NCBI GenBank assembly: GCA_903813345.2
Contig: CAIIXF020000009.1
Location: 26,012,740 to 26,076,739 of the forward strand
Length of the DNA: 64,000 nt
DNA from: Owenia fusiformis
Taxonomy: Eukaryota > Annelida > Polychaeta > Sabellida > Oweniidae
Direction: 5' to 3'
The notes under the pieces were generated by a model. It did not search any database, had not been told where the DNA came from, and saw nothing but the letters and a program-made list of their open reading frames with translations. Within the stretch, counting starts at the first letter, position 1; every line of letters begins with the position of its first letter. Made by a program: the position numbers and the translations under genes. Positions 29,101-37,619 of the stretch are shown piece by piece.

Positions 29101-30895
29101 GCTGCTTTAAAAATGACGGGACTTTTTCACAAAAATCATAAATTTTTCATTCTAAACCAAAGTAATTAATATTATTGTTTGAAATTTTGGTAGTATATTC
29201 GCAACATCTATCTATTTCACATATATTCTTTGTTTTTCATCCTGACCCCCAGGGGCCGTGTATGGGGGGTGAGGAAAACAGAAATTTTCGCTCATTTTTA
29301 GATCTTTCTGAAGTATATCATTCTTTATTATACTCAAATGAAAGGCAATTAAAAGTAGATTGCAAATATTGTATCTTTTTTCTGATTGAGCCTCGTAAAA
29401 TTCAAAATGGCCATCTAATGTACGATTTCGCAATAATTTTTCGATCCCTTCAAAGTATGGCTATATTATACTCAAATTGAAGGAATTTTGGAGTAGATCA
29501 CAATTATGGTATTATTTTTCAGATTTGTACCTCAGAAAATTCAAAATGGCTGCTTTGCAGGAATTCGCAATTCTAAAATCTAAATTTTTCAATTTTAACC
29601 AAAGTAATGAGTATAATTGATTGGAACTCGGTAATTGATATTTTGTTCGTTGGGATTTGCTACTCCGCGGAGTTGCCGATATCTAGTTTATATTACATGA
29701 CATATATATTATAATATATTATATTTATGTATTCCATTTTCTGTTTCAGGTGTATATCTCTGCTATGTTGGTCCTTCATGAATTGGTGCCTGCTAGTTCT
29801 GTTGCTATCCTTATTTCACATGCTAACCAACGTGATCAGATCAGAGGAAAGTTGAACCAGTTGAATCAACCTGCAGTGGATGATATAACAATCACAACCT
29901 TGGACCAAGCTCAAGGTGACTCCTTTTATGTAAAAAAAATATGAACCGTAAATATATTTGTATAATCTTTTAGGATTGGGTTATTTTGTGGAATGGGTTT
30001 CTCATTTTTATAACATCCTGTTTGCCAAATAGGCAATTGAACCCTGAATATATTAATGTGATTGTTGAAGAAATGAGTAGGATGTTTTTTGATGTGATTA
30101 TAGTTATTTTGTTATACAGACAAAACATTAGTCTGAATTCTTAAAATGTTGATATTTCTATTAAAATCATTTATATTCCTATTAAAATCATTGTTATTCC
30201 TATTAAAGTCATTGATATTCCTATTAAAATCATTGATATACCCATTAAAATCATTGATATTAACCTTTGTTTGTATTGTAGGTCGTCAATGGGATTATGT
30301 CATTGTGTCAACTGGAAGATCATTGCCCCAGCAAGAGATAATGCTGGCACCCACCAGCAGATGGCGCAAGAAGTACCTTACCCCCTGGGAAGACTCCAAT
30401 GGTGTTAACCTTGTTATGGCAATCACACGTGCCAAAAAAGGCCTCATTATACTAGGTTGGTATTTGGTAATACATGTTGCTGTAAAATGTATCTAAAAGT
30501 CATTAAATTAATACTACTAGAATGAATGGATACTCAAAAGAGTTTAAACTGTCTTGATTTCTTTCATGTCTGAATAAGGAGAGGCTCACCATTTACAGTA
30601 AATTCTTTTCAAATGTTGGAATCAGTCTACAATGTGATAAATGTTGAAATGTGACTATACTGTATTCAAGTTCATGAATGCTTCAATGTCGCTGTTCTCA
30701 AGGTAAAAAATGTTGAAATGTGACTATTCAAATTGATAAATGTTTGAATGTGACTGTAAACAAGGTGATAAATGTCACTGTATTTCAGGCAACAAGTACA
30801 TTCTGGAGGCTGATGATATTTGGAGGGCTTTGCTAGAGCAGTACAACAAACAGGGGATCATTGTAGAGGCTTCTAACTTCATGGTGGCTTCATAA
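1323..30895 (+). CDS. HELZ2: HELZ2-like giant protein: TPR, zinc fingers, helicase, RNB, helicase (5' partial)
   Basis: Exons: 1323-1560, 2705-2741, 5049-5173, 6739-7117, 7875-7927, 8218-8281, 8786-9009, 9227-9262, 9433-9839, 10220-10344, 10641-11886, 12175-12254, 13427-13651, 13785-13870, 14288-14535, 14833-15040, 15330-15437, 15876-16028, 16348-16511, 16916-17128, 17784-17976, 18193-18464, 19520-19711, 19875-24353, 24673-24758, 24974-25114, 25465-25593, 26062-26252, 26987-27160, 27729-27938, 28151-28348, 29750-29915, 30282-30455, 30789-30895 (TAA). Every intron is GT-AG and all phases close, giving about 3,709 residues. The first exon has a strong acceptor and begins with the last base of a codon, so the start is upstream. 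The order zinc fingers, SF1 helicase, RNB, second SF1 helicase is that of HELZ2 (PRIC285), an interferon-linked RNA helicase and 3'-5' exoribonuclease in humans. This protein is longer than human HELZ2 (about 2,650-2,900 residues), mainly through its N-terminal TPR and zinc block. The RNB and second helicase are degenerate. Family assignment is firm; exact orthology is inferred. Confidence 0.9.
1741..2609. mobile_element. Nonautonomous hAT-like transposon, 869 bp, exact 8-bp TSD
   Basis: Perfect 14-bp terminal inverted repeats, TAGAGGTGTAACTC at 1741-1754 and its complement at 2596-2609. They are flanked by the exact 8-bp direct repeat GTAGCTAG at 1733-1740 and 2610-2617. The TAGAGGTG-type terminus and 8-bp duplication are hallmarks of the hAT superfamily. 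Both subterminal regions are rich in ctcgagtt-like motifs, the usual layout for transposase binding. No transposase is encoded; the 87-codon frame inside is not recognisable. It sits in intron 1 of the HELZ2-like gene. Confidence 0.9.
2769..3863. mobile_element. TIR element carrying a 162-bp tandem array
   Basis: The ends read atcgcaccctcag (about 2769) and, inverted, ccaagggtgcgat (about 3863). Inside, a 162-bp unit repeats exactly four times (2847-3494; 'cttgtctaca' starts at 2847, 3009, 3171 and 3333, and the next unit boundary falls at 3495). A diverged copy lies at about 3700-3845. The left flank is GC-rich (gggcgggcgggctg). It lies in HELZ2 intron 2. The unit is a multiple of 3, but no frame is open across it. 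Confidence 0.75.
4217..4377. mobile_element. 161-bp mariner-like MITE with TA target sites
   Basis: Imperfect TIRs of about 27 bp start CAGTAAAACCT at 4217 and end AGGTTTTACTG at 4377. Both ends extend into gtgaacacc / ggtgttcac and are flanked by TA (4215-4216, 4378-4379). The size and TA flank fit a Tc1/mariner-type MITE. Related partial sequences occur near 17130, 31120-31440 and 54208. Confidence 0.8.
5174..6738 (+). other. HELZ2 intron 3
   Basis: The intron begins with a repeat end (tcccaccgaacaaagttcgt near 5197), related to 'tgttcggtggga' near 25940 and 'gttcgttggga' near 29646, which suggests one dispersed family. The rest is AT-rich with no open frame or RNA I can support. Confidence 0.5.
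6739..9262 (+). CDS. HELZ2: HELZ2-like exons 4-8: low-complexity linker with basic tract
   Basis: Residues 134-385 form a disordered Ser/Pro/Asn-rich linker. Exons 6-7 carry a run of eight lysines followed by TKAQKKAERKAARPK, a strong candidate nuclear-localisation or RNA-binding tract. An acidic stretch (SDAVSDDDIEYVTVG) follows. Exon 8 (9227-9262) is a 36-nt microexon. No globular domain is recognised. The introns between hold AT-rich DNA, and I see nothing coding in them. Confidence 0.8.
9433..13651 (+). CDS. HELZ2: HELZ2-like exons 9-13: four tandem bipartite zinc modules
   Basis: A unit of about 100-130 residues repeats four times. Each has a CxxC knuckle with later His/Cys, then a CCCH finger, then a W-containing acidic tail. 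Knuckles: CSQC (about residue 452), CEQC (about 680), CKQC (about 802), CQLC (about 980). CCCH fingers: C-x8-C-x7-C-x3-H (511-533), C-x7-C-x5-C-x3-H (about 738), C-x5-C-x9-C-x3-H (about 867), C-x8-C-x7-C-x3-H in exon 13. Tails: VDLWTLDR, QNLWTLEK, KDVWLLER, MDVWTW. CCCH fingers of this type bind single-stranded RNA. Exon 11 (1,246 nt) holds modules 2 and 3 intact. The arrangement recalls ZC3H7 proteins. Confidence 0.85.
10078..10192 (+). repeat. Short copy of the GGTGGTGACATA repeat next to a splice acceptor
   Basis: Matches the dispersed family seen at 12282, 17199, 31186, 34353, 40402, 41511 and 43667 (shared phrases: catctgtaacaaatggca, ttttgcatgttaatgcc). It ends only about 28 bp before exon 10 at 10220, so it abuts the polypyrimidine tract of that acceptor. 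Confidence 0.65.
12282..12400 (+). repeat. GGTGGTGACATA repeat, short copy
   Basis: Begins gtggtgacatattgttatag and ends ttttgcatgttaatg, like the other copies. It lies in HELZ2 intron 12, just after exon 12. Confidence 0.65.
12725..13030. mobile_element. Palindromic ~300-bp element with E-boxes
   Basis: A perfect 16-bp inverted repeat (ttggcccccacgtgat at 12777-12792 and its complement at 12956-12971) lies inside weaker outer arms (ctaacggt at 12733 and gatcgttag at 13018). It contains three CACGTG cores and several ACGTCA/ACGTCAC cores. It looks like an old foldback transposon within HELZ2 intron 12. No clear target duplication is visible. Confidence 0.6.
13785..15040 (+). CDS. HELZ2: HELZ2-like exons 14-16: C2H2 finger plus fifth CCCH finger
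   Basis: Exon 15 encodes C-x2-C-x12-H-x5-H (CHYC...H...H, about residue 1136), a U1/matrin-type C2H2 finger that in this family binds RNA. It is followed across the exon 15/16 junction by a fifth CCCH finger, C-x9-C-x10-C-x3-H (about residues 1190-1215), and an acidic, W-rich helix (EEMDEWKERYEWR). Exon 14 is a short linker. The C2H2-then-CCCH pair matches the end of the zinc array in ZC3H7 proteins. An acceptor stands directly before the ATG at 14288, so that ATG is internal and is not taken as a start. Confidence 0.8.
14055..14195. repeat. Hairpin repeat shared with the 26.4-kb intron
   Basis: Internal arms ggatacagggt (14065-14075) and accctgtatcc (14144-14154) form a hairpin. The complement of its right side, tataagggttatgtactggg, recurs at about 26380 on the opposite strand. 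Confidence 0.65.
15330..18464 (+). CDS. HELZ2: HELZ2-like exons 17-22: region before helicase 1
   Basis: About 370 residues link the fingers to the first helicase. The segment includes a conserved-looking beta-rich stretch ('VHVKFEAGMFGSFDQWVVFD', then PPVIVRKLTVEV) typical of the accessory domain ahead of the motor in HELZ/HELZ2 proteins, where a 'G-x-F-x-Q-W-V-V-F-D' phrase is common. Exon 22 ends with PPMVNVQ, and exon 23 starts with the Q-motif region (LNEDQIKIVEHIV). All introns are GT-AG. Confidence 0.8.
16590..16795 (+). repeat. Degenerate GGTACC-rich repeat in HELZ2 intron 19
   Basis: Successive irregular copies of tggtacca/ggtaccat-like words lie between exons 19 and 20. Units are too diverged to give a period. 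Confidence 0.45.
17130..17345 (+). repeat. Nested repeat: CAGT-type element containing the GGTGGTGACATA family
   Basis: A left arm (gaacacctctctaatatggacacc, compare 31120-31160 and 54225-54250) runs into a GGTGGTGACATA-family copy from about 17199 (ttatgtcaccatc) to about 17340 (gtaacaaatggtaggtggtgact). The same two parts adjoin at about 31120-31440. It lies in HELZ2 intron 20. Confidence 0.6.
18709..19317 (+). repeat. 19-bp minisatellite, ~32 copies, in HELZ2 intron 22
   Basis: The unit is tttgcctcacctgttttaa with two main variants (cacctg / catcta). The register is exactly 19 bp (for example 18732 to 18751). It fills most of the 1,055-bp intron just before the exon that holds helicase 1 Walker A. 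The 82-codon frame at its 3' end is a by-product of the repeat. Confidence 0.95.
19520..21110 (+). CDS. HELZ2: HELZ2-like helicase 1 (UPF1-like SF1), motifs intact
   Basis: Motor of about 500 residues from exon 23 into exon 24. Walker A GPFGTGKTET (about residue 1657), motif Ia CTQSNSAADLYI across the intron, Walker B IDEAAQALE (about 1781), motif III GDPMQLGP, motif IV NNYRSKMEIL, motif V NNIQGQEYRVLVISTVRT, motif VI LNTALTRAQ (about 2029). All are canonical for the UPF1/HELZ group of RNA-stimulated ATPases, so I expect this motor to be active. It unwinds RNA or remodels RNP in relatives. An acidic linker (21120-21250) follows. Confidence 0.95.
19875..24353 (+). CDS. HELZ2: HELZ2-like exon 24: 4.48-kb exon with helicase 1 core and RNB
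   Basis: A single uninterrupted exon of 4,479 nt carries most of helicase 1, the acidic linker, the whole RNB region and the C-terminal part that follows RNB in HELZ2 (DLCVEHHEKSEDVFMMGAV...). Its neighbours average under 200 nt. Either many introns were lost (for example by partial cDNA conversion) or the domain block joined as an intronless unit. The frame is open throughout, with no sign of decay. Confidence 0.9.
21900..22930 (+). CDS. HELZ2: HELZ2-like RNB (RNase II) domain, active-site acids lost
   Basis: The RNB fold is recognisable: DLKDRVDFRNK, then DGTYFIGVHIVDVSNFI (canonical VGVHIADVS), IDNEALQRATTYETSG, IPEQMSYDLLNLQPGHDCLTVSIFMTVD, and KSSIHLSHQDVEE. The metal-binding motif, DPxxAxDLDDAL in active RNB enzymes, reads GSPKAPINNAL here (about 22008-22043). 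The first Asp is Gly, the second is deleted, and the paired Asp-Asp is Asn-Asn. Human HELZ2 is an active 3'-5' exoribonuclease, so this copy is inferred to be catalytically dead, perhaps retained for RNA binding. The surrounding frame is intact, which argues against a pseudogene. Confidence 0.9.
24673..30895 (+). CDS. HELZ2: HELZ2-like helicase 2 with altered motifs II and III, to stop codon
   Basis: Ten exons encode the C-terminal SF1 motor (residues about 3185-3709). Q-motif LNTAQADKLKLA, Walker A GAAGTGKS split by the intron 25115-25464, motif Ia MMCSSSEQGLNVL. Walker B reads IIDDCCMCTEPE where relatives have DEAGMCTEPE. Motif III reads LFGDIWLRP where GDxxQLRP is usual. Motif IV VQYRMHTAVAYF, motif V TLDQAQGRQWDYVIVSTGRS, motif VI VMAITRAKKGLIIL. 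The Glu-to-Asp change in Walker B and loss of the motif III Gln suggest reduced ATPase activity. The stop is TAA at 30893-30895. Confidence 0.9.
26380..26815. mobile_element. Nested repeats in HELZ2 intron 28
   Basis: From about 26380 the sequence is the reverse of the 14.06-kb hairpin repeat. Inside it is a second element with perfect 14-bp inverted ends, ccaagtagagtttt at 26528-26541 and its complement at 26798-26811, holding a long poly-T-rich stretch and gagatatgg-type repeats. Confidence 0.65.
28349..29749 (+). repeat. HELZ2 intron 31 with diverged tandem repeats (28.9-29.69 kb)
   Basis: The word ccgcggagttg occurs at 28899-28909 and 29665-29675 in similar contexts. Between them, blocks such as 'ttcaaaatggc' and 'accaaagtaat' recur (for example about 29155 and 29600, 29400 and 29538). 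A dispersed-repeat terminus (gttcgttgggatttgcta) lies at about 29646. Frames here are short and unrecognised. Confidence 0.55.
30146..30262 (+). repeat. 21-bp tandem repeat just upstream of HELZ2 exon 33
   Basis: The unit attaaaatcattgatattcct recurs at 30160, 30181, 30202, 30223 and 30244. The period is a multiple of 3, so one frame stays open into exon 33, but the exon begins after the acceptor at 30280-30281. It is read here as intron. Confidence 0.85.
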
Positions 30896-33345
30896 ATGTC
30901 TAATTTGTACAACCACCTACGAATTTAAGCATTAGGAAACACTAGCTTATATGAAGACTTTGATTCATGGTGGTGTCATAAATGTCTATATTGTACAACC
31001 ACCTACGAATAGAGACATTAGGAAAAATCAACACTAGCTTATATAAAGATTTTGATTCTGAAGAACATGTACATTGTTCCTTAATAATACCCTGCATTAC
31101 CAGTACAGACTGAATTCAGTAACTCCCACTTATCTGAACATCCCTCTAATTTGGACACCGGTCAATGTGGACACTTTTTAGTTCCCATTATTATGTCACC
31201 ACCAAGGTTATTATGTCACCACCAAGGTTACATATTGTTATGGTCTCCAACATTTTTGTGACGGTGGTTAGTGTTTGGAGTTGGGCAGCTGTAACAAATG
31301 GCAGGTGATGACATTTTGCATGTTAATGCCTTGTTGTAATCTGAAATAGATTACAATGTTATAAAACCTTAAAATGTGAACACTTGCCAATCCAAACACT
31401 AGACTGTTCCCAGTTGTATTCACATTTGACAGGTTTAACTGTGCAAGTCAATATGCAACCGAAACCTTATTAGTTCGTTAAAACTAGTTCCTTTGCCTGT
31501 TGTCATTTTGGTATTGTGAGAATGCAGGCCTAAGAGTATGTACATGTAATACTGTTAATGTTGTGCATATGGTAGCATAACTGGTGATTAAGTAACTACA
31601 TGTATATGATTGGTGTTGTGATGGTGTTGTCAAGAATAACATATACAGTATATGAGGTATGTGAAGTTAGTAGAAACATTTATGGAGTACATGTACATAT
31701 ATGTGTGATATTGTAACAGTGATATAATGAGAGATATAGTGAAATGGATACATTGAATACAAATAATGTATATACATGTAATGTGATTTTGAGTAATGTC
31801 ATTTACTCATTTTACACACAAGTTTATATGGGAGCAGATATTGATATCAATGGACATTTTAAATAGTTTTTGCTTGTCCATTGTGTAATAGTTGAGTATT
31901 GTACAAAAGTGATATTCACATATTTAACAATAGAAATATTATGTAGAAGACTTATTTTGCCAAAATGGAATAACATTGAAATAATATACACTATCTCCAT
32001 GTTATATCAAATCAATGTATGTTGGAAAGTTCACTTTATATGATAGCATGAATAATGTATGAAATGAGGTCAATCAAGACCCATTTAAAGCCCACAAGTG
32101 TTGGGAAAACAGAAGAAAACTGTGGTCAGTTACTTCTGCAGGTTCTTAATCAACTATTTGATGAATATAATTACTTTATTTTTAGATGCTATCTTTGTAA
32201 ATATGCTTAGTTACAGTACATAATACATCTTGAGATTTGAAGATGGGATTTATTGACTTGGCACAATCCCAGGTATTGGTCCATGCGATAGAATGCCATA
32301 ATTTGCGTATTTCTTTATTGTTGTGCCATAGCATATGACTCACTAGATTAGATTCTATTGAGTTTGGGCGAGGGAGGAATTGCCTTGAAAGCTTGATTAT
32401 TTAGAAAATAATTAATTCCAAGGCAATCTCTCATTGCCTTTATTTAAGTTAATATGCTTTAGTTTTTTTTATGTAACCATAGAAACTATACAATATATTA
32501 TTATTATTTTGCTTTTGCTACAAGCCAGGGTCCTTCTTATTAAAACTAACATTAAACATGGTTTAATTACATTAGTTTTAGCAACTGGACTCTGGATTTT
32601 GTTTTGAATAAATCGTTCTGTAATGTCTAAAAATATCCATTGAGGTTTTGAAATACAGTATGTGGGATGATCATACATAACATGAACGACTTACTCAAAA
32701 TAATTATTTTGCTTCATATGCTTGATGGCAATTTATTAACATGCACAATGTCCATTTTTTCAACGGAAAAATTTTTGTTCTAAATATCATATTCTTAGAA
32801 AATCAATTATGAAAGAGAGACGAGGATATTTTCACTGTAATAGTTGAAATATTAAAAGTGGACAAATATAGGTCAAGTTATTCAAATCTATGTTAAGCTA
32901 AATATTTTAAAAGTAATTTAACTAACATCAGATTTGCACAACTGGGCCCTGAGTTTATAGAAGTTGATCATAAACAATGTTTTGTTATTTCTTAGAGCTA
33001 ATGGGTCCCTGTACACAGTGTACAGTAAAAGAAAACATGTTGATGTCGGTAAATTTTATTGTTGATATTTAGACTTGGCTCCCCATGTACTTACTAAATG
33101 TGAATATAGTGTTGTTTTATTGAGTTTACAGTTTGATGCATCGTAAATGGAGAAATTGCATTTGTACAAATTATGAGGTAAATTCAACTTTTAACCAAAT
33201 TGTTCATTGTACAGAATGCTTATTGTTCAAAAACAAAATGAAAATCACCAATAATTTTCACAAATAACTCTACTGTTTGTCTATAATGAATGTTTATTTT
33301 TGTAACTGTTTAATCCAGAATAAATGTCGCTTTTCGCCTGCAAAT
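30896..33345 (+). other. Probable HELZ2 3'UTR
   Basis: About 2.4 kb without coding frames follows the TAA. Candidate poly(A) signals AATAAA lie at 32607-32612 and 33319-33324, the second followed by a T/G-rich stretch. Inside is a composite repeat (31120-31440). The true end could be either signal. Confidence 0.45.
31120..31440 (+). mobile_element. Nested transposon pair in HELZ2 3'UTR
   Basis: Outer ends cagtaactccc (about 31129) and, inverted, aggtttaactg (about 31431) resemble the CAGTAAAACCT MITE. Within it lies a GGTGGTGACATA-family copy (31186-31335) whose left end is duplicated (attatgtcaccaccaaggtt twice). The same pair occurs near 17130-17345, so the two parts may move as one unit. 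Confidence 0.6.
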
Positions 33346-33489
33346 ATTGTTATTGTTGGATGTTCCACAAGAATGACATGATATTTATTAACATTATTCA
33401 GTTTTAGATATTATTAGGGTTGGATTCGGATGTATCTTCTGTTCTTTCAAAGGATCGTTTGATCCAAATCTTAAGGAGTTGCATATGTC

Positions 33490-35110
33490 TTTATTTTTTG
33501 GCTCACACAGTGATGGGATCGACCGTCCGTCCGTCCGTTGGTCCGTCCGTCTGTCAACATTGGCCGCACAAATTAAAACTGCTATTCATTTTATGCATAT
33601 CCATAATGTCTATTTGACCTATCATTGCCATTTCCCAAGTTCGCCCGGTTTCCGAGAAATTGCTGATTTTGACGTCAAAAAGTCAAATTTTCTGTAAATA
33701 CTAGACACTTTGTTGAAGAACTTTCAAATAACTTGTAGTAGTTGCTTTATATGCAACTTATGTCCTCTGAAGATTTCAAAGCCCTTGGAATTACAGTTTT
33801 TGGTGTTTACTCTATAAAATTTTACAAAAAGTAGGACATTTTCAGGAAACTTTCTCATGTATAAAGTCAATGGCAGGTTTTGTGATTGACAAGTTTCTCA
33901 AAGTTTGCCTTGTACTTGATCATTTCTTGCAATGAATTACATTATTACTAGATTTAAGCATTCCCTACATATTGCTCAAAACATGTCCGCATCAAATTTT
34001 TACCGTTTTTGAGATATTTGACGTCAAAAAACAGTAAAAATAAGTTATTTTTCAACTTGCTTCGATTTAAACCAATTTTTTGAAGATCATCTACACGTTG
34101 CCAGGAGTTCAAATCTGAAGTTGATTTTTGGATGTAAATTTTGGTCAGCTTAATCACAAAAGACCTTACTGAGCTCTGACTAAGTAAAATATTTTCAAGG
34201 TCAAAGGTCATCAAACTAAGGTCACATAACTGTGCTATCTAAGTTTCTCAAAGTTCGAGACAACAAATCCAAATCAATATTTTGGTTTGAAAGTCAGGAT
34301 ATACATTCCTCTGAAGGTTCCAAACTGTGTGAGCACAGGACCGTGGGTCCTTTCATTTTTTTATATCACCACCGCAGTCTTCGTTTTTTTGTGGATGGCG
34401 TTCGCATTTGGCAGTCAGCATCTGTAACTGAAATGCTATAAATAGAGGATCAATACAATTCTTAGTGGTTGTTTTTGGCTCACACAGCTGTTTACTCTAT
34501 AAGATTTGACAAAAAGCAGGACTTGAGGGAGTCATTTTCAGGGAACTTTCTCATGTATATCGTCAATGGCAGGTTTTGTGATTGACAAGTTTCTCAAAGT
34601 TTGTCCCTATACTTGTTCGTTACTTGCAACGAATTACATCATTACTAGATTTAAGCATTGCCTACATATTGCTCAATATATGTCCGCATCAAATTTTTTT
34701 ATTACTGTTTTTGAGATATTTGACATCAAAAACCAGTAAAAATAAGTTATTTTTCAACTTGCCTTAATTTGACCAATTTTTTAGGGGAAAATCGTCTACA
34801 AGTTGCCAGGAGTTCAAATCTGACCTTAGTTTTGAGATTTCGAAAGGTCAAAAGAGTTTATTTTTCAAATTGATTATTTGGATGTAAATTTTGGTCACCT
34901 TAATCACAAAAGACCTACTTAGACGTATACTGAGCTCTGAATAAGTAAAATGTTCAAGGTCAAAGGTCCTCAAACTTGGTCACAAACTTTGCTATCTAAG
35001 TTTCTCAAAGTTCGAGACTACAAATCAAAGTCAATAATTTTGTTAGAAAATCAGGATATACATTCCTCTAAAGGCTCTACACTTTGTGAGCACAGGACTG
35101 TGGGTCCTTT
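33490..35110. repeat. Two tandem copies of a ~0.7-kb dispersed repeat
   Basis: Blocks at about 33780-34340 and 34475-35110 share the order gctcacacag, tttctcatgtata, ggcaggttttgtgattgac, gttctcaaagttcgaga, aggatatacattcctct, and gagcacaggaccgtgggtcc. The first is preceded by a (TCCG)n stretch at 33522-33551. A GGTGGTGACATA copy (34353-34430) sits between them. Short frames here are not genes. Confidence 0.75.
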
Positions 35111-35266
35111 ATTATAAGCCACTGAGAAATATCTAACAGGTAAAATATTTGTAAACCCAACCACGAGGTTTCTAGGAAAACCAATGAATCCTCCTTTAAC
35201 GATACAAAGACGCCCCAGCTAACCCTGGCCTTTTCTTAATAGCATAGTTCATTCCGTAATGTACAT

Positions 35267-36445
35267 GATTATTAAAAACGATTTGAAAGCAAACATTTTT
35301 CAGCATTACAGCCTTGTTTTCATCACATCACACATACAATATACAGGGTGTCCCAAAATGATTTATACCGAGATAAACAGAAATAACTGTAAATGATGAA
35401 GGAATACTCTTGATATTTATGATTATTAAAAACGAATTGAAAGCAAACATTTTTCAGCATTACAGCCTTGTTTTCATCACATCACACATACAATGTACAG
35501 GGTGTCCCAGAATGATTTATACCGAGATAAACAGAAATAACTGTAAATGATGAAGGAATACTCTTGATATTTGGTCATCTGAAAGACAATTCAATTATCA
35601 TTAACATCCAAAAGTCTTACTAGTTAACCACCACAAACCATATTTCAATGTTGTAGTAAGACACTGTGAGTGACGAAGATATTCTTGAAATCGGCATTCG
35701 CCTGAGAGACAATTTAATTATCATGAAGACCTACGTGTTGTATTAAGTTACTTATTTAGTTGTAAAGAAAAGCCTGTTTTAGTACCACTAGCCTATACCC
35801 ATTGTGGGATCCACAGCCTTTACTATCCTTTTGGAATAGTTCAGACTGTGGGATACTGACTGTAATAAATGTTTCCTTTAACCCTAAAATGTACGGACCA
35901 ATCAAATTATTTACAGAGTTCTATTGACCATGAGTATCATGGAAAGGCATTACCTGCAGTTGCATGATTACATAATCAGACAAAGCCTAATGAGTGTGAC
36001 CAAACACAATTCCCTCCCAAATAATCCAAGTGTTGACATTTGCATGATAATTCTTGTTTAAAATTCTAAATTTGAAAATAATAAGAAAAAAGAGGTATGT
36101 CAACATTATCATAGTTATTAATTTTCAATATAAAAACAAGAACCATCAAGATAAATAAAAGTTTTCCACATAATGAATTCATTGAATTAAAGTTTACAAA
36201 GGGGAAAACAGGAAGGTGCATTCTTACGCACTAATTTATTCCTCCATGTATACACTGATTTACTTGGAGAATGCAGTGGCTAGGAACATGTTCTGCCTCA
36301 CGATATATCAGAGTCTCTCAAAAGCGTTAGGTAAAGAGGGACTCTGATAAATCAGAATGGCCTATACCATTTCCCATGGAATCTATCAAAATGGAGGAAA
36401 AAAGAGTTATTCCCGTCTCATTTGGGTAGAAATTCCTTTGGACAA
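35267..36445. mobile_element. Mariner-like element with duplicated left end
   Basis: A 153-bp block containing cagggtgtccc is present twice (35267-35419 and 35420-35572). The right side at about 36400-36440 (catttgggtagaaattcctttgg) matches the right end of the cleaner 379-bp copy at 61313-61691. Interior words (gacaatttaattatca, gaaaagc-taggttt-like) are shared. No transposase is seen. Confidence 0.6.
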
Positions 36446-37610
36446 CCTGTGTGAGATTTTTTGTACGGAATTGCTTGTAGTATTTTCACCGTGATAAAAA
36501 GATGCATCTACAAAATCCTACATGAATAGGCCTATTAGTTGATATAATAAAATATATCCTTTCTTATTTTGTAGAGTGATTGATAACATCCCATGCAGAG
36601 AACAATATAACCAGCTTACGTGCTTGATATTTTTGAAGGCTTTTTTTCGTATATTAAGAACTGACAACTATTGAAATATCATGTATCTATTTCAACTACA
36701 ACTAACTACTGCACTGCAAGTAAATTAAAGTGAGTTAAAAACTTGACTTTTTTTTTATTAACCTCCAATACCTTGACTTTTGTTCTTCGGAGATCTGTCG
36801 AAGAAATCCTTTAACTATCAGTCGAATGCTCATTTAACTATGACGTTTTTATTAATGCCCTCCAGGTTAAATTTTTCAATTTTAATTATTGGTAATGAAA
36901 TAGCCCAGAAATCTCTGCCTGTCTTCCAAGATCATTTGTTTGTTTATCAAATGGTTGGAGTCTCCTTTTAGACCCCTAAGACAAAAATACCTAACATAAA
37001 GTTTAATAATTTATATGACATATTCGAACATGACTGTATTCACGCCTTCTATAAACTGTGAACAAAGTCAATATTTGACTCCGGTTATATTCGCGAACAA
37101 TACCCCTGGTAATACGAGTAATGTGTGACATCATAACGTCGGTTGGCTAGACACAAAGCCTTCAAAACCCTCACTCCCATCGGTCATTTGGGGTACAGAA
37201 AACGTTTGTGCCTAGCCCTGCGGTCTGTATCCGTCGATATAACACCTGCTCTTCGGTATATATTTCTTCAATAAACAAACTACATACATGAACAAATTCA
37301 ACAGAAGATATTATTCCAATACTAAGATTTCTACTCATTTATTATAAGACATCTACATACATAGAAATATCTCCTATATTCTACTATTATATACAAACAT
37401 GTGTCGACATTAATACATATACAAAATGAATATTTACATGATATTTATACAATACAATAAACATTACATTCAAAGAATAAAGCCTTATTATATGAGTGAT
37501 GAATAGACCTCTCACATCAAATCTCTAGAGCCCCTTATCCTGTTAGGAAAGTGTAGTGTATAGGGGGTAACAAGGGGGGGGTAACAAGGGCTCTTAAACA
37601 GACTTTTAAA
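36446..37610. other. Intergenic stretch with a GC-richer hairpin
   Basis: Mostly AT-rich and without genes. At 37145-37157 and 37205-37217 a 13-bp inverted repeat (ggctagacacaaa, one mismatch) encloses a 47-base loop within the most CpG-rich part of the region. Function unknown. The distal part may be 3'UTR of the ATF7IP-like gene if that transcript ends at the minus-strand AATAAA at about 37343-37338. Confidence 0.35.
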
Positions 37611-37619
37611 GGTTAGTAT

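Noticed and set aside
33420-33697. Short overlapping plus-strand frames
   Set aside because: They fall on a dispersed repeat with a TCCG run, and the composition is not protein-like.
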